From the NCBI GenBank assembly GCA_037126765.1, contig JBBCBC010000026.1, forward strand, positions 9,102,418 through 9,166,417: a stretch of 64,000 bases of DNA, given 5' to 3'. The notes below the pieces were generated by a model that worked only from the letters and a program-made list of their open reading frames with translations, was not told the origin of the DNA and made no database searches. The DNA is from Stenogyne calaminthoides (Eukaryota > Streptophyta > Magnoliopsida > Lamiales > Lamiaceae). The first letter of the stretch is position 1; the number at the start of each line of letters is the position of its first letter. Both the position numbers and the translations under genes were made by a program. Shown piece after piece: positions 11,132-23,264 of the stretch.

Positions 11132-11352
11132 AGTGGTTCATTTGACCACTTGATTTGGTGGCTATAAGTCTTGTTACTAAAGGACTTTGGTGGTCTACTG
11201 AATAGATCATCTGTTGATATCTTACAAGGCCCATTCATCATGCATTCGAAGAAACTACCTGTGTTCTCTGTTGAGAACTATGATCTATGGAGACTGAGAA
11301 TGCAGGCATAAACATGAGAGAATGTGGAGAGTTGTGTCTCAAGGACCTTTTG

Positions 11353-11500
11353 AATATAAGGTTGTAAATCCCAGATTGACTGATAATGAAAGAGATGATC
11401 CAAGGGATGAATTTCCCAAAACTGATGTGAATATAAGGTTGTAAATCCCAGATTGACTGATAATGAAAGAGATGATTCAAAGGATGAATTTCCTAAACTG
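11353..11500 (+). repeat. ~75-bp direct duplication within SIRE-A gag
   Basis: GAATATAAGGTTGTAAATCC through GATGAATTTCC occurs at about 11353-11424 and again at about 11430-11500 with only a few differences. SIRE-B has one copy, so this is a recent local duplication in SIRE-A. Confidence 0.85.
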
Positions 11501-12310
11501 ATGATCAGCTTACTCTTGAAGAGAGGAAGTTGGTTAACTTGGATTATATTGCTAAGGATACTCTGTATAACACTATTGATGATGGTGTTATGGGAATGAA
11601 TTCCCACTGTGAAACTGCCAAAGAAATTTGGGACACACTTGCTATAATGTGTCAGGGCACTGATCATATCAAAGAAAATAAACTATATGTAGCTATTGCC
11701 AAATTTGATGGTTTTGAAATGGAAGATGATGAATTTATTCAAAGACTTGAGGTCATATTCACTAGCATTATGAATGATCTGAGTGCTCTTGGGAAAAGAT
11801 ATCCCAAAAGAGAAATTGCTTTGAAAATTCATAGAGGACTTTCTAAGAAATGAGATATACATGCTGTGGTGATTGAGAACACCAAAGATATTACTTCTAT
11901 GCCATATCAAAAGGTTTTCTCTAAGTTGAAAGCATATGAATTTGTCATTGATAAGAAAACTAAGAAACCTGACAGCAAAGATGATACTTCATCTAGCAAA
12001 AATGTGGCTTTCAAAGCACAAGGAAAAATCTGCAACTCTAAAGAACCTGAGATCTCATCTAACAAAATTCAGGATGAAAAAGATGAGACAATTGCCCTGA
12101 TGGCAAGAAGGTTTGAGAAAATGAACAACAGATTTGGTAAGTATAAGGGGTATTATAAAGATACCAGGTACAGGAATATGAACAACTTAGAAGCTGAAGA
12201 GAAGTCTACTGAGAAGAAGAAGGACCACAAAGCTGAAGGATCTTCATCCAGAAAGAAGGACTACAAATCCAAAGGGGAAACTGGTCAGGATGATGATACC
12301 AACAAATGCT

Positions 12311-12315
12311 ACAAC
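12311..12315 (+). repeat. Target-site duplication of element D (left), ACAAC
   Basis: ACAAC precedes the D 5' LTR and recurs at 21412-21416 after the 3' LTR. Removing D and one ACAAC restores an unbroken gag zinc-knuckle reading frame, as in SIRE-B near 34220. Confidence 0.93.
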
Positions 12316-14120
12316 TCTTGGGATTATACTGGAAAGTATGCTTTTACTTTGTATAATCAGACTGAATTTCGGACTTATTTACTGAAATAAATTGTTTATC
12401 ATTGATGCTTTAAATATCATCGAATGTTACATATATTTACTGCATAACTGTTCAATAAATAGTACGAGTTACATTGTAGTTAATTTAGTGATACCAGATC
12501 ACAGAAGATTAAATTAACAGTTCCTTGTAACCAAAAGTACACCATTCACGACCTAGATGGAAATGAACAATCCATCGTGAAAGATTGAAGTGTAAGACTC
12601 AGATTGGCTTGTCTTGACAAAGAGATTACACTAGGGCATATCTAGTGCACTGAAGAGGACCTACAGGAGGACAAATTCTTCATAACTGAACTAGGAAGAA
12701 TTAGACCTCAGTGGTTCGGTATTTCTTAATCTTCGTCCCTTAAATAGGATCGCGTGTGGTTAGTAATTATTGCTTTGACTTATTACGGGTAGAGAATCAA
12801 CGAGATTCAATACTTTATATCTTGGGCAATATTATTGGTCACATGTGATTGCTAAGATTTAATACGGAGAATCATGTGCAAGTACGCTTGTTCGATTTGC
12901 CCCCTTGGGAGGTGCATAAGTTTTATCATACCAAATCTTGCAAGTGGAACTAGTTTCCGGTATGGGTCATAATGTTGTACCGTTCCTTTACCAAGGATAA
13001 AAGATATTAATTAATGGAAAGTTATTTCAGTGGCTTGAATTAATTAATGGGCTAGATAATCTAAAACACGGGAAATAATAATCGGGAGCCATATTAACAG
13101 TAATATGGGTTAAGATGAATAGTGCAATATTAATTATGTAGTGGGATTAATTAATATTTATGGGCTTGAATAATATTGTGGCTCAATATTGATAATTCGA
13201 GATCCATTGGAAGGTCCAATCTTAATTCTCCTAAAGTCCCCTCAAGTAGCCCAACATAAAGTCCAATAACTGAAAAAGGTGTTTAAAAATAAAATAATTT
13301 TTTTGTTGCTATTTTTTTCCTATTTTTCGAAAAATATAAATAAAAGGGGAGAAAGATTTTCTTTGAATTTTGTTATGGAATGAAGATATGTATTCTTGGA
13401 ATACAAGTATATCTCATAAATTCAAGAAAATCCAAATCTTGGTTTCTTTTTCCTATTTTTTCGAAACACACCATAACAAGAGGAGTTGGGATTTGTATGG
13501 AATATTTTAATTATGGAGAAAAGAATATAGGAGATATATTCAAGATTTCTTGGAGATCAAGAAAAGATTTTTTCCTCCCTATTCTATGACAAAAATTTCG
13601 ACCACCCCCTCAGTATTAATAGGGGATGAATGTTTCATCCCCAGGTGAACACGAAAAAATTAGATTTTCGGAAAAATATCAGCGTCTATAAAATATCAAA
13701 TATTTTGAAACGTCGACAGATTGTTTATTTTCGAAAAACGTCAATTGTGAGTGTACAATTCCATGTGCTGGAAAAATTAGTAAATCCACAAAGGTGGTGC
13801 AACAAATTTTATTTTCCCTTTTGTTAATTGTTCGCGAGCTTCCTTCCACCGGATTGACGAGCAAGGACTTAGGAATACTTGGGAAGGCTTTTTGGTGTGT
13901 TTTCATCGACGAGACCATTGCCACTCTAAGAGGTTAGTTCACGTAAACCCGTAGCAATTCCGCATGCGTAGAATTTATGTGAACTGTTTATATGCATGAT
14001 TTGTTGTTGAATTATTATTTGAATTAATATAGGATTAATTCATGCTAGTAATAATTGTTAGAATTAAATTTGTATTTAAATATTCATCCCGAATAGATCC
14101 GTGCAATTAATTCCCCAACA
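12316..14120 (+). repeat. D 5' LTR
   Basis: 1805 bp, ending TTCCCCAACA directly before the PBS. The TATA box of the 3' LTR (TATAAATA) is TATTAATA here (13614-13621). It lacks about 140 bp that the 3' LTR has near 20560-20700. Confidence 0.93.
13614..13621 (+). promoter_or_regulatory. Mutated TATA box of the D 5' LTR (TATTAATA)
   Basis: Corresponds to TATAAATA at 20906-20913 in the 3' LTR. The A-to-T change would probably weaken the promoter that should drive the full-length RNA. Confidence 0.5.
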
Positions 14121-14122
14121 AC

Positions 14123-14134
14123 TGGTATCAGAGC
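14123..14134 (+). other. D primer-binding site
   Basis: TGGTATCAGAGC, an exact tRNA-iMet complement, two bases after the 5' LTR. Confidence 0.93.
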
Positions 14135-15689
14135 CTCGATTTTGGGCTCTGATTTTTAAATTGTAATTTAATTCATTTTCATTAAATTTGAAATTGGATA
14201 GTAGAGTTTCTAGATCTTTTTTGCAGGTATCCAATTATCATGAAATTTAATGTGTTTATTTATGCATGCATATAAATTGTGGTTTTTTAATTCGATTAGC
14301 TTCAATTCATTTTTGCCTAAATGAGAAAATCCACGAGTAGATTAGAATTTGTTTGATTTGATCAATGTAATAGACTAGTCTAGATCTAGGTTTATTTATT
14401 TTTTGTAAATAAATTATAACCGGATCGTAAACGAAGCGAAGAATTAAAAAAGACGGATCTGAACCAAGGCGTGCTTGTCTTGTCGTCTTGTAACGTGCCA
14501 AGGAGGCATCGCCTCTGTGACGATTTGGGCGCGCGACGTCAGGCGAGGCGGAAATTGAGGGCCGGCGGCCGGCGGGTGATCTTCCGCACGCACGTGAGCG
14601 GCGATCTTCTTAGATGCCAGGGCGAAAGCAATGTTGCTTGAGCGACCTTGGTGACGTGGGGCGGGCAAGTCTTGAGGGAAGCCGCAGCAAAGCAATCCAG
14701 ATCCGCTTGGCCGCCGACCCTGCCGAGACACAAAGGCGGACCGAAAACCCGCCAGCGGCGTCTGCGCCCCGCAAACCTTACTTCGGGATGCCACTTGATA
14801 CGGCCGGGGGAATGCTAGGCGGGCACTCCGACCCGCGAGCTGATCGATGACGTGGCTTGACAAGGAGTTTTTTTTAAGACGGTCAAGTAGGAGCTTTTCG
14901 AGACGAACGATGAAGGCTATGAAGACGATTTCTCAAGATCAAGACATGACAAAATTAACCATGACAATTGGATATATGTGCCCAATATGTTTAATTTTTT
15001 GTTTTGATGTTATGCATTATTTTATGCTTATTTAAATTGTGTTTAAATTTGCGATGCATGAGAAAATGGTTTTGAAAAATCTCACTTTCGAAAATTACTA
15101 AGTATGCTTAAACAATTAATTGACAATTTTATGGATAATAAATTTGAATTAATTTTGACCTCCATGATTTATTTATTTGTGAATTCTTTTGGAGAAATTC
15201 CCCACTTTTTAATGAGTCAAAAGATAGCTTTCACATGAATAAATTCCAAATGGATGTTTGTGAATTATTACTAATGGCGACGATGACCCTCCCCACGAGG
15301 CTCGCTCAAAGCGAAATAATAATTATGTATTTAATCATGGTTATTACTTAGGTATAAAATTGATATGCATATACTTCCCCGAAGTCCCTGTTAATTTTAT
15401 ATTGGTCAAGTGGGAACCAACTATTAATCTGGATATTAAAGGTTTGTAATTGTTCTTGTTTATAACCTGCTTGAATGTGTTTAAATAATGACCCACCCAA
15501 CGTGACTTATTTAAACTGTTTTGAGATGTTGGCTGATGCATGTTCATATTTTTTTGAGATTTTAATATGATGCATGTGATCGAACCTTGTGATATATCTG
15601 TGCTTATGCATATAGTTATTTATTTAAGTTCAGCATGTCGTAACCTTTTAGTCCACTTTTATTATACTTAAAGTCAATAGAATAAGTAT
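14135..15689 (+). other. D 5' leader with a GC-rich block
   Basis: An AT-rich leader with an abrupt GC-rich, CpG-dense segment at about 14440-14870. Short ORFs of 62-139 codons overlap this block in several frames on both strands, as expected for GC-rich noncoding DNA; none matches a family I recognise. The rest (14900-15690) is AT-rich with no convincing ORF. Confidence 0.6.
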
Positions 15690-16330
15690 GGAAACTATAT
15701 TGATTGGAAACGAAAAATAATAATTGTCCTAACTGCACAAAAGCACAAGTGGATTCTTGACACACCAAAATTAGATGAGCCAACTGACGAGTCAAAAATG
15801 CGGGACTCATCAGATCACCTTGCGAGAGATGTCGTCGCTGAAAATGGTGGAGGGCAAACCCGTAAGGGATTACGTACTCAAATTTATGGCCCATCTGAAC
15901 AAACTTGAGGTTCTGAGTGCAGATTATAATCTGGAGACTCAGATGAATTTGGTACTTCACTCTCTGCCCAAAAGTTTTTCGAGCATTTTGGCCTCGCTAG
16001 CTGATTTGTTGCAAGCTTTTGGTCACGGCAGAGATGTTGATGAGGTACCAAACTTAAGCTTTGAACGGCAAGTGGTCCGTCATCATCTTCTAGGCCAAGG
16101 GAAGGCAAGAAAAAGAAGAGGACCAAAAGCCATAAGCAATCAAACTCAACTATTGCCAAGGACAATGGTAAGATGAGGAATGTCGGTGGTGTCAAGGAAA
16201 ATCCAAAGAGGAAGTGCTTAAGCTGCGTTGAAAGAGGAAAATGGAGGTTTGCTTGTTCCAACCCCAAAAGGGACGGAAAGAAAGGTAATTCTCACGCACT
16301 AGTTGTTGAAACTTGTTTAGCGGCGTATAC
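15690..16330 (+). pseudogene. D gag remnant
   Basis: The copia Gag N-terminus is visible near 15693 (NYIDWKRKI, LTAQKHKW). The sequence then jumps frame and apparently loses a central part. From 15775 it continues as GKPVRDYVLKFMAHLNKLEVL and LVLHSLPKSF. A worn zinc knuckle lies at about 16215-16260: its two first Cys and last Cys are present, but the His position reads Lys. Much shorter than an intact Gag of about 250-300 residues. Dead. Confidence 0.75.
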
Positions 16331-16604
16331 TTCTCATTCGTGGGTAGTTGATATGGGATCTGCTGACCATGTATGTTTCACGTTATGGGGTCCCAGCTGA
16401 CCCGACAACTTAAGTGGCAGTGAAATCCTCATCACACTGGGCGATGCTACGAGAGTGGCAGCTGAAGCAGTGGGAGAAGTGCACTTGTCTTTTGAAGATA
16501 AAGTTTTAATTTTAAGAGATTTTCTTTATGTTCCCAGTTTTAGAAAGAATTCACTTTCAGTTTCTAAAATTCTGTTAATGGATACTTAGTTTCTTCTAAT
16601 AAGA
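16331..16604 (+). pseudogene. D aspartic protease remnant
   Basis: WVVDMGSADHVC near 16340 corresponds to the copia protease motif WVxDSGAxDHVC. The conserved Ser/Thr after the catalytic Asp is Met here. Downstream is the family's LRDFLYVP stretch, followed by pre-integrase residues. Stops occur near 16400 and 16590. Confidence 0.7.
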
Positions 16605-17329
16605 ATGACATTATTTCTTGAAATGATGAGTGTATCTGTTATGGGACATTGGTCGAATAATCTCCATACAATTAACTGTGCACACCACTCACGAAACGCA
16701 TCCTATAACACATCAACTATTTCTGATAAAAGAAAACGTTCATCAGACGCAAACGAGACACTTCTATGGCATCTAAGATTGAGACATATTAATCCAAAGA
16801 GGATCCAAAGGTTGGTAGAAGACGGTTCACTGGAGTCTCTCCAAGTTGAACCAATTCCAACCTGCGAATCATGTTTGGAGGGTAAAATGACCAAGAGGGC
16901 ATTTAGAGCCAAGGGGAATAGAGCCAAAGAAGTGTTAGAAATCGTTCACACAGACGTATGTGGTCCAATGTCAACCAAAGCAAGAGGAGGTTATGAGTAT
17001 TTCGTCACTTTTATCGATGACTACTCAAGGTACGATTATATTTTCCTTATGAAGCATAAATTTGAGACCTTTGAGAAATTCAAAGAATTTAAGGCTCAAG
17101 CAGAGAATCATAGGGAAAAATGAATCAAGTCTCTACGATCCGATCGTGGAGGCGAGTACCTCAGTTATGAGTTTTTGAACTACTTGTCAGATGAAGGGAT
17201 TGTATCGTTAACTGCACCCGGAACCCCTCAACAAAACGGGGCTGGAGAGCGAAGAAACAGAACTCTTTTGGAAATGGTTAGATTAATGATGAGTTATGCG
17301 GATCTTTCCAAGTCGTTCTGGGTCATGCC
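16605..17329 (+). pseudogene. D integrase
   Basis: The zinc domain has LLWHLRLRHI and the CESCLEGK cysteine pair near 16870. The catalytic core has Asp in HTDVCGP near 16955, Asp in RSDRGGEY near 17140 and Glu in GERRNRT near 17250. One in-frame TGA at 17121-17123 separates the first two acidic residues, and the frame changes near 17320. All DDE residues are present. Confidence 0.85.
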
Positions 17330-18620
17330 TTGGAAACAGCGGCTTACATTCTGAACTTGGTGCCATCCAAATCGGTTCCCAAAACTCCCAAAGAATTGTG
17401 GACCGGGCGTAAGCCCAGTTTGAGACACATGAGAATTTGGGGGTGTCCGACCTACGTGTTAAGGTTGTTTGTAGGATACCCCGAGGGAACAAAAGGGTGT
17501 ATGTTCTATGGTCCCGAAGATCAAAAGGTGGAAATAAGCACCCACTTTAGATTTTTGGAAGAAGACTATATGAACGAAAGAAGAGCCAGAAGTGAGATTA
17601 CCTTAAGTGAGCTAAGGGGGCTAACCTCATTGCCAACTGTACAAGATGACATACCAAATGACACACTTACACAATCGGAACCTCGTCATAGTGGGAGGGT
17701 TGTAAGACAGCCCGAGAGATTCATGAGGATATGAGAGTCCTCGGACTTGATTCCCGGACAAGACGAATCAGACCCATGGACATATGATGAGGCAATCCAA
17801 GACAAGGATGCGGTTTCTTGGCAAAAGGCAATGAAAGCCGAAATGGGTTCTATGGATCATAACAGAGTGTGGGAGCTAGTCGAACCACTTAATGGGGTCA
17901 AACTCATTGGTTGCAAGTGGGTATACAAGAGAAAAAGGGGACCGGACGGGAAGGTGGAAACCTTCAAGGCAAGGCTTGTGGCGAAAGGTTATACTAAAAA
18001 AGAAGGGATCGACTATGAGAAAACTTTTTCACCTGTAGCAATGCTCAAGTCCATCCGGATTCTCTCGTCGATTGCTGCGCATCTCGATTTTGAAATCTGG
18101 CAAATGGATGTCAAGATAGCTTTCCTTAACGGAAGTCTTGATGAAGAAATCTATATGCAACAACCCCAAGGCTTCATTGAAAAGGGCCAAGAACACCTAG
18201 TTTGTAAGCTCATGAAGTCCATTTACGGACTCAAACAAGCATCCAGAGCTTGGAACCAATGTTTTGATCATGTTATAAAGTCTTATGGGTTTGATCAAAA
18301 CGAGTTCGAAAGTTATGTGTACAAAAAGCGTGTCGGAACTACATTGGTATTCTTAGTACTATACGTAGACGACATTCTGCTCATCGGGAATGATGTAAAG
18401 ATGTTATCAGACGTAAGGGCATGGCTTTCAAAACAGTTTGATATGAAGGACTTAGGGGAAGCCGGGCACATCCTTGGGATCAAGATCACTCGAGATCGCA
18501 AGAAAAGGATGATAGGCTTATCGCAAGCTTCATATATAGACAATGTCTTGAAATGATTCAGCAAGCAGGATTCCAAGAGAGGCTTCGTACCTCTCAGGCA
18601 TGGAATCCATCTAACCAAGG
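17330..18620 (+). pseudogene. D reverse transcriptase (well preserved, two TGA stops)
   Basis: A single frame runs from the integrase C-terminus (YILNLVPSKS at 17340) through the linker into RT. RT motifs include WQKAMKAEMGSM near 17820, KARLVAKGYT near 17965, QMDVKIAFLNG near 18100, KSIYGLKQASRAW near 18215 and LYVDDILLIGND near 18358. The catalytic YVDD box is intact. TGA codons at 17732-17734 and 18554-18556 are the only breaks, and both could be former CGA codons. This is the best conserved coding stretch of D. Confidence 0.88.
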
Positions 18621-19349
18621 AAATGTGCCCTAAGACACAAAAGGAGATAGATTACATGAAAGACATTCCTTATGCTTCGGCTATCGGAAGACTTATGTAT
18701 GCAATGTTGTGCACGAGACTGGATATCTGCTTTGCCGTTGGCATGGTGGCAAGATATCAAAGTAACCCGGGGAAAGAACATTGGACGTCAGTTAAAAACA
18801 TTCTGAAGTATCTGAAAAGAACTCGAGATAGAATGTTGGTTTATCAGTCAGATAGTCTAATCCTCATCGGCTACACGGACTCGGATTTCCAATCAGACTT
18901 AGATTCCAGAAAATTTACCTCCGGTAGTGTGTTTTGCATGGGGGGAGGAGCCATGACGTGGAGAAACGATAAGCAGAAATGCATCGCAGATTCTACCATG
19001 GAAGCCGAATATGTAGCCGCGCTTGGAAATGAAAAAAAAGCAATTTGCTCAAGAAATTCCTAGTGGACTTGGATGTAGTTCCGAATTTGCCCAAAGACAA
19101 TCATTTGTTTATTGTGACAATGTCGGAGCAGTTGCAAATTCAAGGGAACCAAGAGCCCACAAGGCCAGCAAACACATTGAAAGGAAATACCATCTTATAC
19201 GAGAAATTGTTAAGAGAGAAGATATAGAGGTTGCAAAGATCGCGTCAGAAGACAACCTAGTTGATCCATTCACAAAGGGTCTGCCTCAGAATACATTCGA
19301 GAGACATGTGGAAGGAATGAGTGTCAAGACCGTTGCCAATCTGCTTTGA
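18621..19349 (+). pseudogene. D RNase H
   Basis: It continues in the RT frame: GRLMYAMLCTR, VARYQSNPG, LIGYTDSDFQSD near 18870 and STMEAEYVA near 19000. A one-base shift near 19040, inside an A-run, separates the last part (19023-19349), which has VYCDN near 19110, HIERKYHLIRE and a normal stop at 19347. RNase H acidic residues are visible. One frameshift is the only major damage. Confidence 0.85.
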
Positions 19350-19448
19350 GTATAAGTGGGAGACATTATTAGGTTCGTGTAGGTGACATTATATGTCACG
19401 TATTAGGAACTACACGAGATATGTTGTAGTATACTTAAAAGCAGACTT

Positions 19449-19466
19449 TGAGTATAAGTGGGAGAT
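19449..19466 (+). other. D polypurine tract
   Basis: GAGTATAAGTGGGAGAT abuts the 3' LTR start TGTTGGG at 19467. A second copy, TTTGAGTATAAGTGGGAGA, lies about 100 bp upstream near 19347-19365, suggesting a local duplication of the PPT region. Confidence 0.8.
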
Positions 19467-21411
19467 TGTTGGGATTATACTGGAAAGTATGCTTTTACTT
19501 TGTATAATCAGACTGAATTTCTGACTTATTTACTGAAATAAATTTTTTATCACTAATGATTTAAATATCATCGAATGTTACATATATTTACTGCATAACT
19601 GTTCAATAAATAGTACGTGTTACATTGTAGTTAATTTAGTGGTACCAGATCACAGAGATTAAATTAACAGTTCCTTGTAACCAAAAGTACACCATTCACG
19701 ACCTAGATGGAAATGAACAATCCATCGTGAAAGGTTGAAGTGTAAGACTCAGATTGGCTTGTCTTGACCAAGAGATTACACTAGTGCATGTCTAGTGCAC
19801 TGAAGAGGACCTACAGGAGGTCAAATTCTTCAGATCTGAACTAGGAAGAATTAGACCTCAGTGGTTTTTTATTTCTTAATATTCATCCCTTAAATAGGAT
19901 CGCGTGTAGTTAGTAATTATTGCTTTGACTTATTACGGGTAGAGAATCAACGAGATTCAATACTTTATATCTTGGGCAATATTATTGGTCACATGTGATT
20001 GCTAAGATTTAATACGGAGAATCGTGTGCAAGTACACTTGTTCGATTTGCCCCCTTGGGAGGTTCATAAGTTTTATCATACCAAATCTTGCAAGTGGAAC
20101 TAGTTTCCGGTATGGGTAATAATGTTGAACCGTTCCTTTACCAAGGATAAAAGATATTAATTAATGGAAAGCTATTTCAGTGGCTTGAATTAATTAATAG
20201 GCTAGATAATCTTAAACACGGGAAATAATAACCAGGAGCCATATTAACAGTAATATGAGTTAAGATGGATAGTGCAATATTAATTATGTAGTGGGATTAA
20301 TTAATATTTATGGGCTTGAATAATATTGTGGCTCAATATTGATAATTCAAGATCCATTGGAAGGTCCAATCTTAATTCTCCTAAAGGCCCCTCAAGTAGC
20401 CCAACATAAAGTTCAATAACTGAAAAAGGTGTTTAAAAATAAAATAATTATTTTTTGCTATTTTTTTCCTATTTTTCGAAAAATATAAATAAAAGGGGAG
20501 AAAGATTTTCTTTGAATTTTGTTATGGAATGAACATATGTATTCTTGGAATACAAGATTATCTCATTAAATTCAAGAAATCTCCCACTTGGTTATTTATA
20601 TGAAGTTTTCGAAAATTTTGAGAAAATAAGGAGAAAGAAAGATTTTCTTGATTTTCTTGAAAAGATATTATGGATGATATGTATTTTTTGGAATACAAGT
20701 ATATCTCATAAATTCAAGAAGATCCAAATCTTGGTTTCTTTTTCCTATTTTTTTGAAACACACCATAACAAGAGGAGTTGGGATTTTTATGGAATATTTT
20801 AATTATGGAGAAAAGAATATAGGAGATATATTCAAGATTTCTTGGAGATCAAGAAAAGATTTTTTCCTCCCTATTCCATGACAAAAATTTCGACCACCCC
20901 CTCAGTATAAATAGGGGATGAATGTTTCATCCCCAGGTGAACATGAAAAATTGGTTTTTCGGAAAAATATCAGCGTCGATAAAATATCAAATATTTTGAA
21001 ACGTCGACAGATTGTGTATTTTCGAAAAACGTCAATTGTGAGTGTACAGTTCCATGTGCTAAAAAAATTAGTAAATCCACAAAGGTGGTGCAACAAATTT
21101 TATTTTCCCTTTTGTTAATTGTTCGCGAGCTTCCTTCCACCGGATTGACGAGCAAGGACTTAGGAATACTTGGGAAGGCTTTTTGGTGTGTTTTCATCGA
21201 CGAGACCATTGCCACTCCAAGAGGTTAGTTCACGTAAACCCGTAGCAATTCCGCATGCGTAGGATTTATGTGAACTGTTTATATGCATGATTTGTTGTTG
21301 AATTATTATTTGAATTAATATAGGATTAATTCATGCTAGTAATAATTGTTAGAATTAAATTTGTATTTAAATATTCATCCCGAATAGATCCGTGCAATTA
21401 ATTCCCCAACA
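19467..21411 (+). repeat. D 3' LTR
   Basis: 1945 bp, TGTTGGG to CCCCAACA, followed by the duplication ACAAC. It carries an intact TATA box at 20906-20913. A roughly 45-bp motif (ATATGTATT..TTCAAGA) is present twice, near 20533 and 20669, while the 5' LTR has one. Confidence 0.93.
20906..20913 (+). promoter_or_regulatory. TATA box of the D 3' LTR
   Basis: TATAAATA at the U3/R junction, followed by AGGGGATG. Confidence 0.65.
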
Positions 21412-22813
21412 ACAACTGCAAGAAGAAAGGTGACTTCCAGTATGACTGTCCTGAGTTGACTCCCAAGGAAAGAAAGGAGAGGCAAGACAAAAGAGACAAG
21501 AAGTATCCCAGCAAGAAGGCTATGGTTGCTGAAGAAGAACAATCTGGAGAAGGATCCAGCTCTTCAGAAGAAATGTTCTCTGATAGTGATAGTGATGATG
21601 TATGCCTTGTTGCTATTGAGGAGGTAAATTCTTCTATCTCTCTTGTTGCTCCTACACAAGCACCTGAGTTATCAAGTTCATCTCTAACCAGTAATTTTGA
21701 CCTGGTGGGTTCTCTTGAGAATCTGATGAAGGACTATTCTGTGTTACAAGAACTGTTCATTTAAACTAAGAGCAGAATGAAGTACTGACTGCTGAGAATC
21801 TGAAGTGGAAAAACTATAATGCTGCTGAGATCACTTTTCAATTGATGGGAGTAATTGATGAACTTGATGTTCTGAAAGTACAACTCTCAGAGAAAGAGAA
21901 GGTCGTAGAGGCCCTAAAAGGAAAATTAGAGAAATCCACTGAAGAGAATCAGCTTATCAGAACTGAGTTCAATGACCTCTTTGAGAAACATGAAACTCTA
22001 AAGAAAAGTGAGGATAGTTTGCGGAGAAAGTTAGCTCTATTGAATTCTGCATCTCATGCAATAGATGAAATTCAGAGCTATCAAAGACCTGCAACTATAA
22101 AGGCTGGATTGGGATATAATCCAGGGAGAACCTCAAATGATCTTCTGAATGCTACTTCTACAAGTGGTACTAAGACTGTCTTTGTTAAACTGGCAATTTG
22201 TACTGATCTTCTTATTGAAGAAGAACCCTGTGTTTTAGAAAAGGGTAAAGGACCTTCATAGAACCTGAAGGTTCAGGAAAGAAAGCCCAAACCTCAGGAA
22301 AAGGCTAGAAAACCTGAACACTCAGTAGGAAATCCTCAGGCCAGTACTTCGAAGCCTCGGGCTAAGAACCCCAACCTGAAAAAATTTGCCCTGAACCATC
22401 AGAGGAATCCTCAGAAGAGAAACACTCAACCGAGAAATTCTCAGATGAGGAGACCAAGTCCTCAGGATACTGAAAGACAACAATTTCAGTACAGGCAACC
22501 TAAACCCCACTTGCCTAAGGGTAAAGGCTTCCTGAACCCAAGTCAGCAGAGACAGAGATCAGCTGCACCAAAGCCAAAGCACTGGAACAAGAGACCTGAA
22601 CCAAAGAAGAATTCTAAGGCTCATGTTCATGCTAAGGCTGGCACTCATACACAAGGGACTACCAAGGAATCTAAGGTGGTGAATGTGTATGTAGATGTTT
22701 ATGGAAGACAAATCAGCCACTCTAAAGTAATTAGAGTTGTGAGGCAGATTTAGGTTCCAAAAGGTACAGCTAACCTAGTAGGGGCCTACACCAAATGGGT
22801 ACCTAAGGCCTGA
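21412..22813 (+). pseudogene. SIRE-A gag, 3' part (zinc knuckle, coiled coil, basic tail)
   Basis: Right of D the gag frame resumes at the second Cys of the zinc knuckle. With the left part it reads CX2CX4DX4C; the usual His is Asp (SIRE-B has His). A Ser/Glu/Asp-rich acidic segment follows (near 21540-21610). Then comes a long heptad-rich, probably coiled-coil region (21842-22080) and a Lys/Pro/Gln-rich tail. Frame breaks occur near 21764 (stop and shift) and at 22259 (TAG). The gag ends with VPKA and TGA at 22811-22813. The extended acidic plus coiled-coil Gag tail is a SIRE-type trait. Confidence 0.8.
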
Positions 22814-22815
22814 TT

Positions 22816-23264
22816 TTGTTTCAGGTGAAGGAAAAGGGCACTGAGCTGAATGAAGACAACATAACCTTGATGAGTGGAACTGAAATTGCACTTGCTGCAT
22901 GGTACTTGGACAGTGGATGCTCAAGACACATGACAGGATACAAACATTTGCTCACTGACTATGTTAAACAGAAAGACCCTCAGATAACATTTGGAGATAA
23001 CTCCAAAGGACAGACAGAAGGATATGAAACACTTGAAGTTCATACTGTTCATATCCATGGTGTATCATAAGTGTCTGGTTTAAAGCATAACTTGCTTTCT
23101 ATCAGCCAATTCCGTGATAAAGGATTCAGTGTTGAATTCTCAAAGAACTTGTGCTATGTGTAAGATAATGTTTCACAACAAGTACTACTGACTGGTACTA
23201 GAAAAGGAAATGTGTATCTTGCTGATTGGAGACTAACACCTATGGATACATGTTTAATGGTTAA
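22816..23264 (+). pseudogene. SIRE-A protease
   Basis: WYLDSGCSRHMTG near 22902 is the copia aspartic protease active site (DSG). The downstream GDNSKGQTEGYETLEV and SGLKHNLLSISQF stretches match SIRE-B. TAA codons at 23068 and near 23161 interrupt the frame where SIRE-B has TGT and AAA. A shift near 23262 leads into integrase. Pol begins in a different frame from gag here. Confidence 0.85.

Larger units (their letters stand above)
11240..12315 (+). pseudogene. SIRE-A gag, 5' part (capsid), cut by element D
   Basis: The start ATG at 11240 gives MHSKKLPVF, matching the SIRE-B start at 33275. A stop occurs after about 23 codons (near 11309). A direct duplication of about 75 bp lies at 11353-11500. 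From 11530 the capsid is open to 11853 (NLDYIAKDTLYNTI, CETAKEIWDTL, ALGKRYPKRE), broken by a TGA where SIRE-B has TGG (Trp), then open again 11866-12315 as a lysine-rich linker. Element D interrupts the zinc knuckle after the codons for CYN. The UBN2-type Gag family is recognised from its motifs. Confidence 0.82.
12316..21411 (+). mobile_element. D: complete 9.1-kb Ty1/copia retrotransposon inserted in SIRE-A gag
   Basis: 5' LTR 12316-14120, PBS 14123-14134, leader, gag, protease, integrase, RT and RNase H, PPT, 3' LTR 19467-21411, perfect 5-bp duplication ACAAC. LTR termini are TGTTGGG..CCCCAACA; the 5' LTR start is mutated to TC. The two LTRs remain very similar apart from a 140-bp length difference, so it is one of the younger insertions. 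RT-RNase H spans a nearly continuous frame with two TGA codons and one frameshift. It is not autonomous as it stands. Confidence 0.93.

Noticed and set aside
14307..14863. ORFs of 64-139 codons in the GC-rich block of D, considered as a captured host gene
   Set aside because: Overlapping ORFs occur on both strands as expected for GC-rich DNA. No recognisable domain, no intron-exon boundaries, and comparable GC blocks sit in other element leaders.
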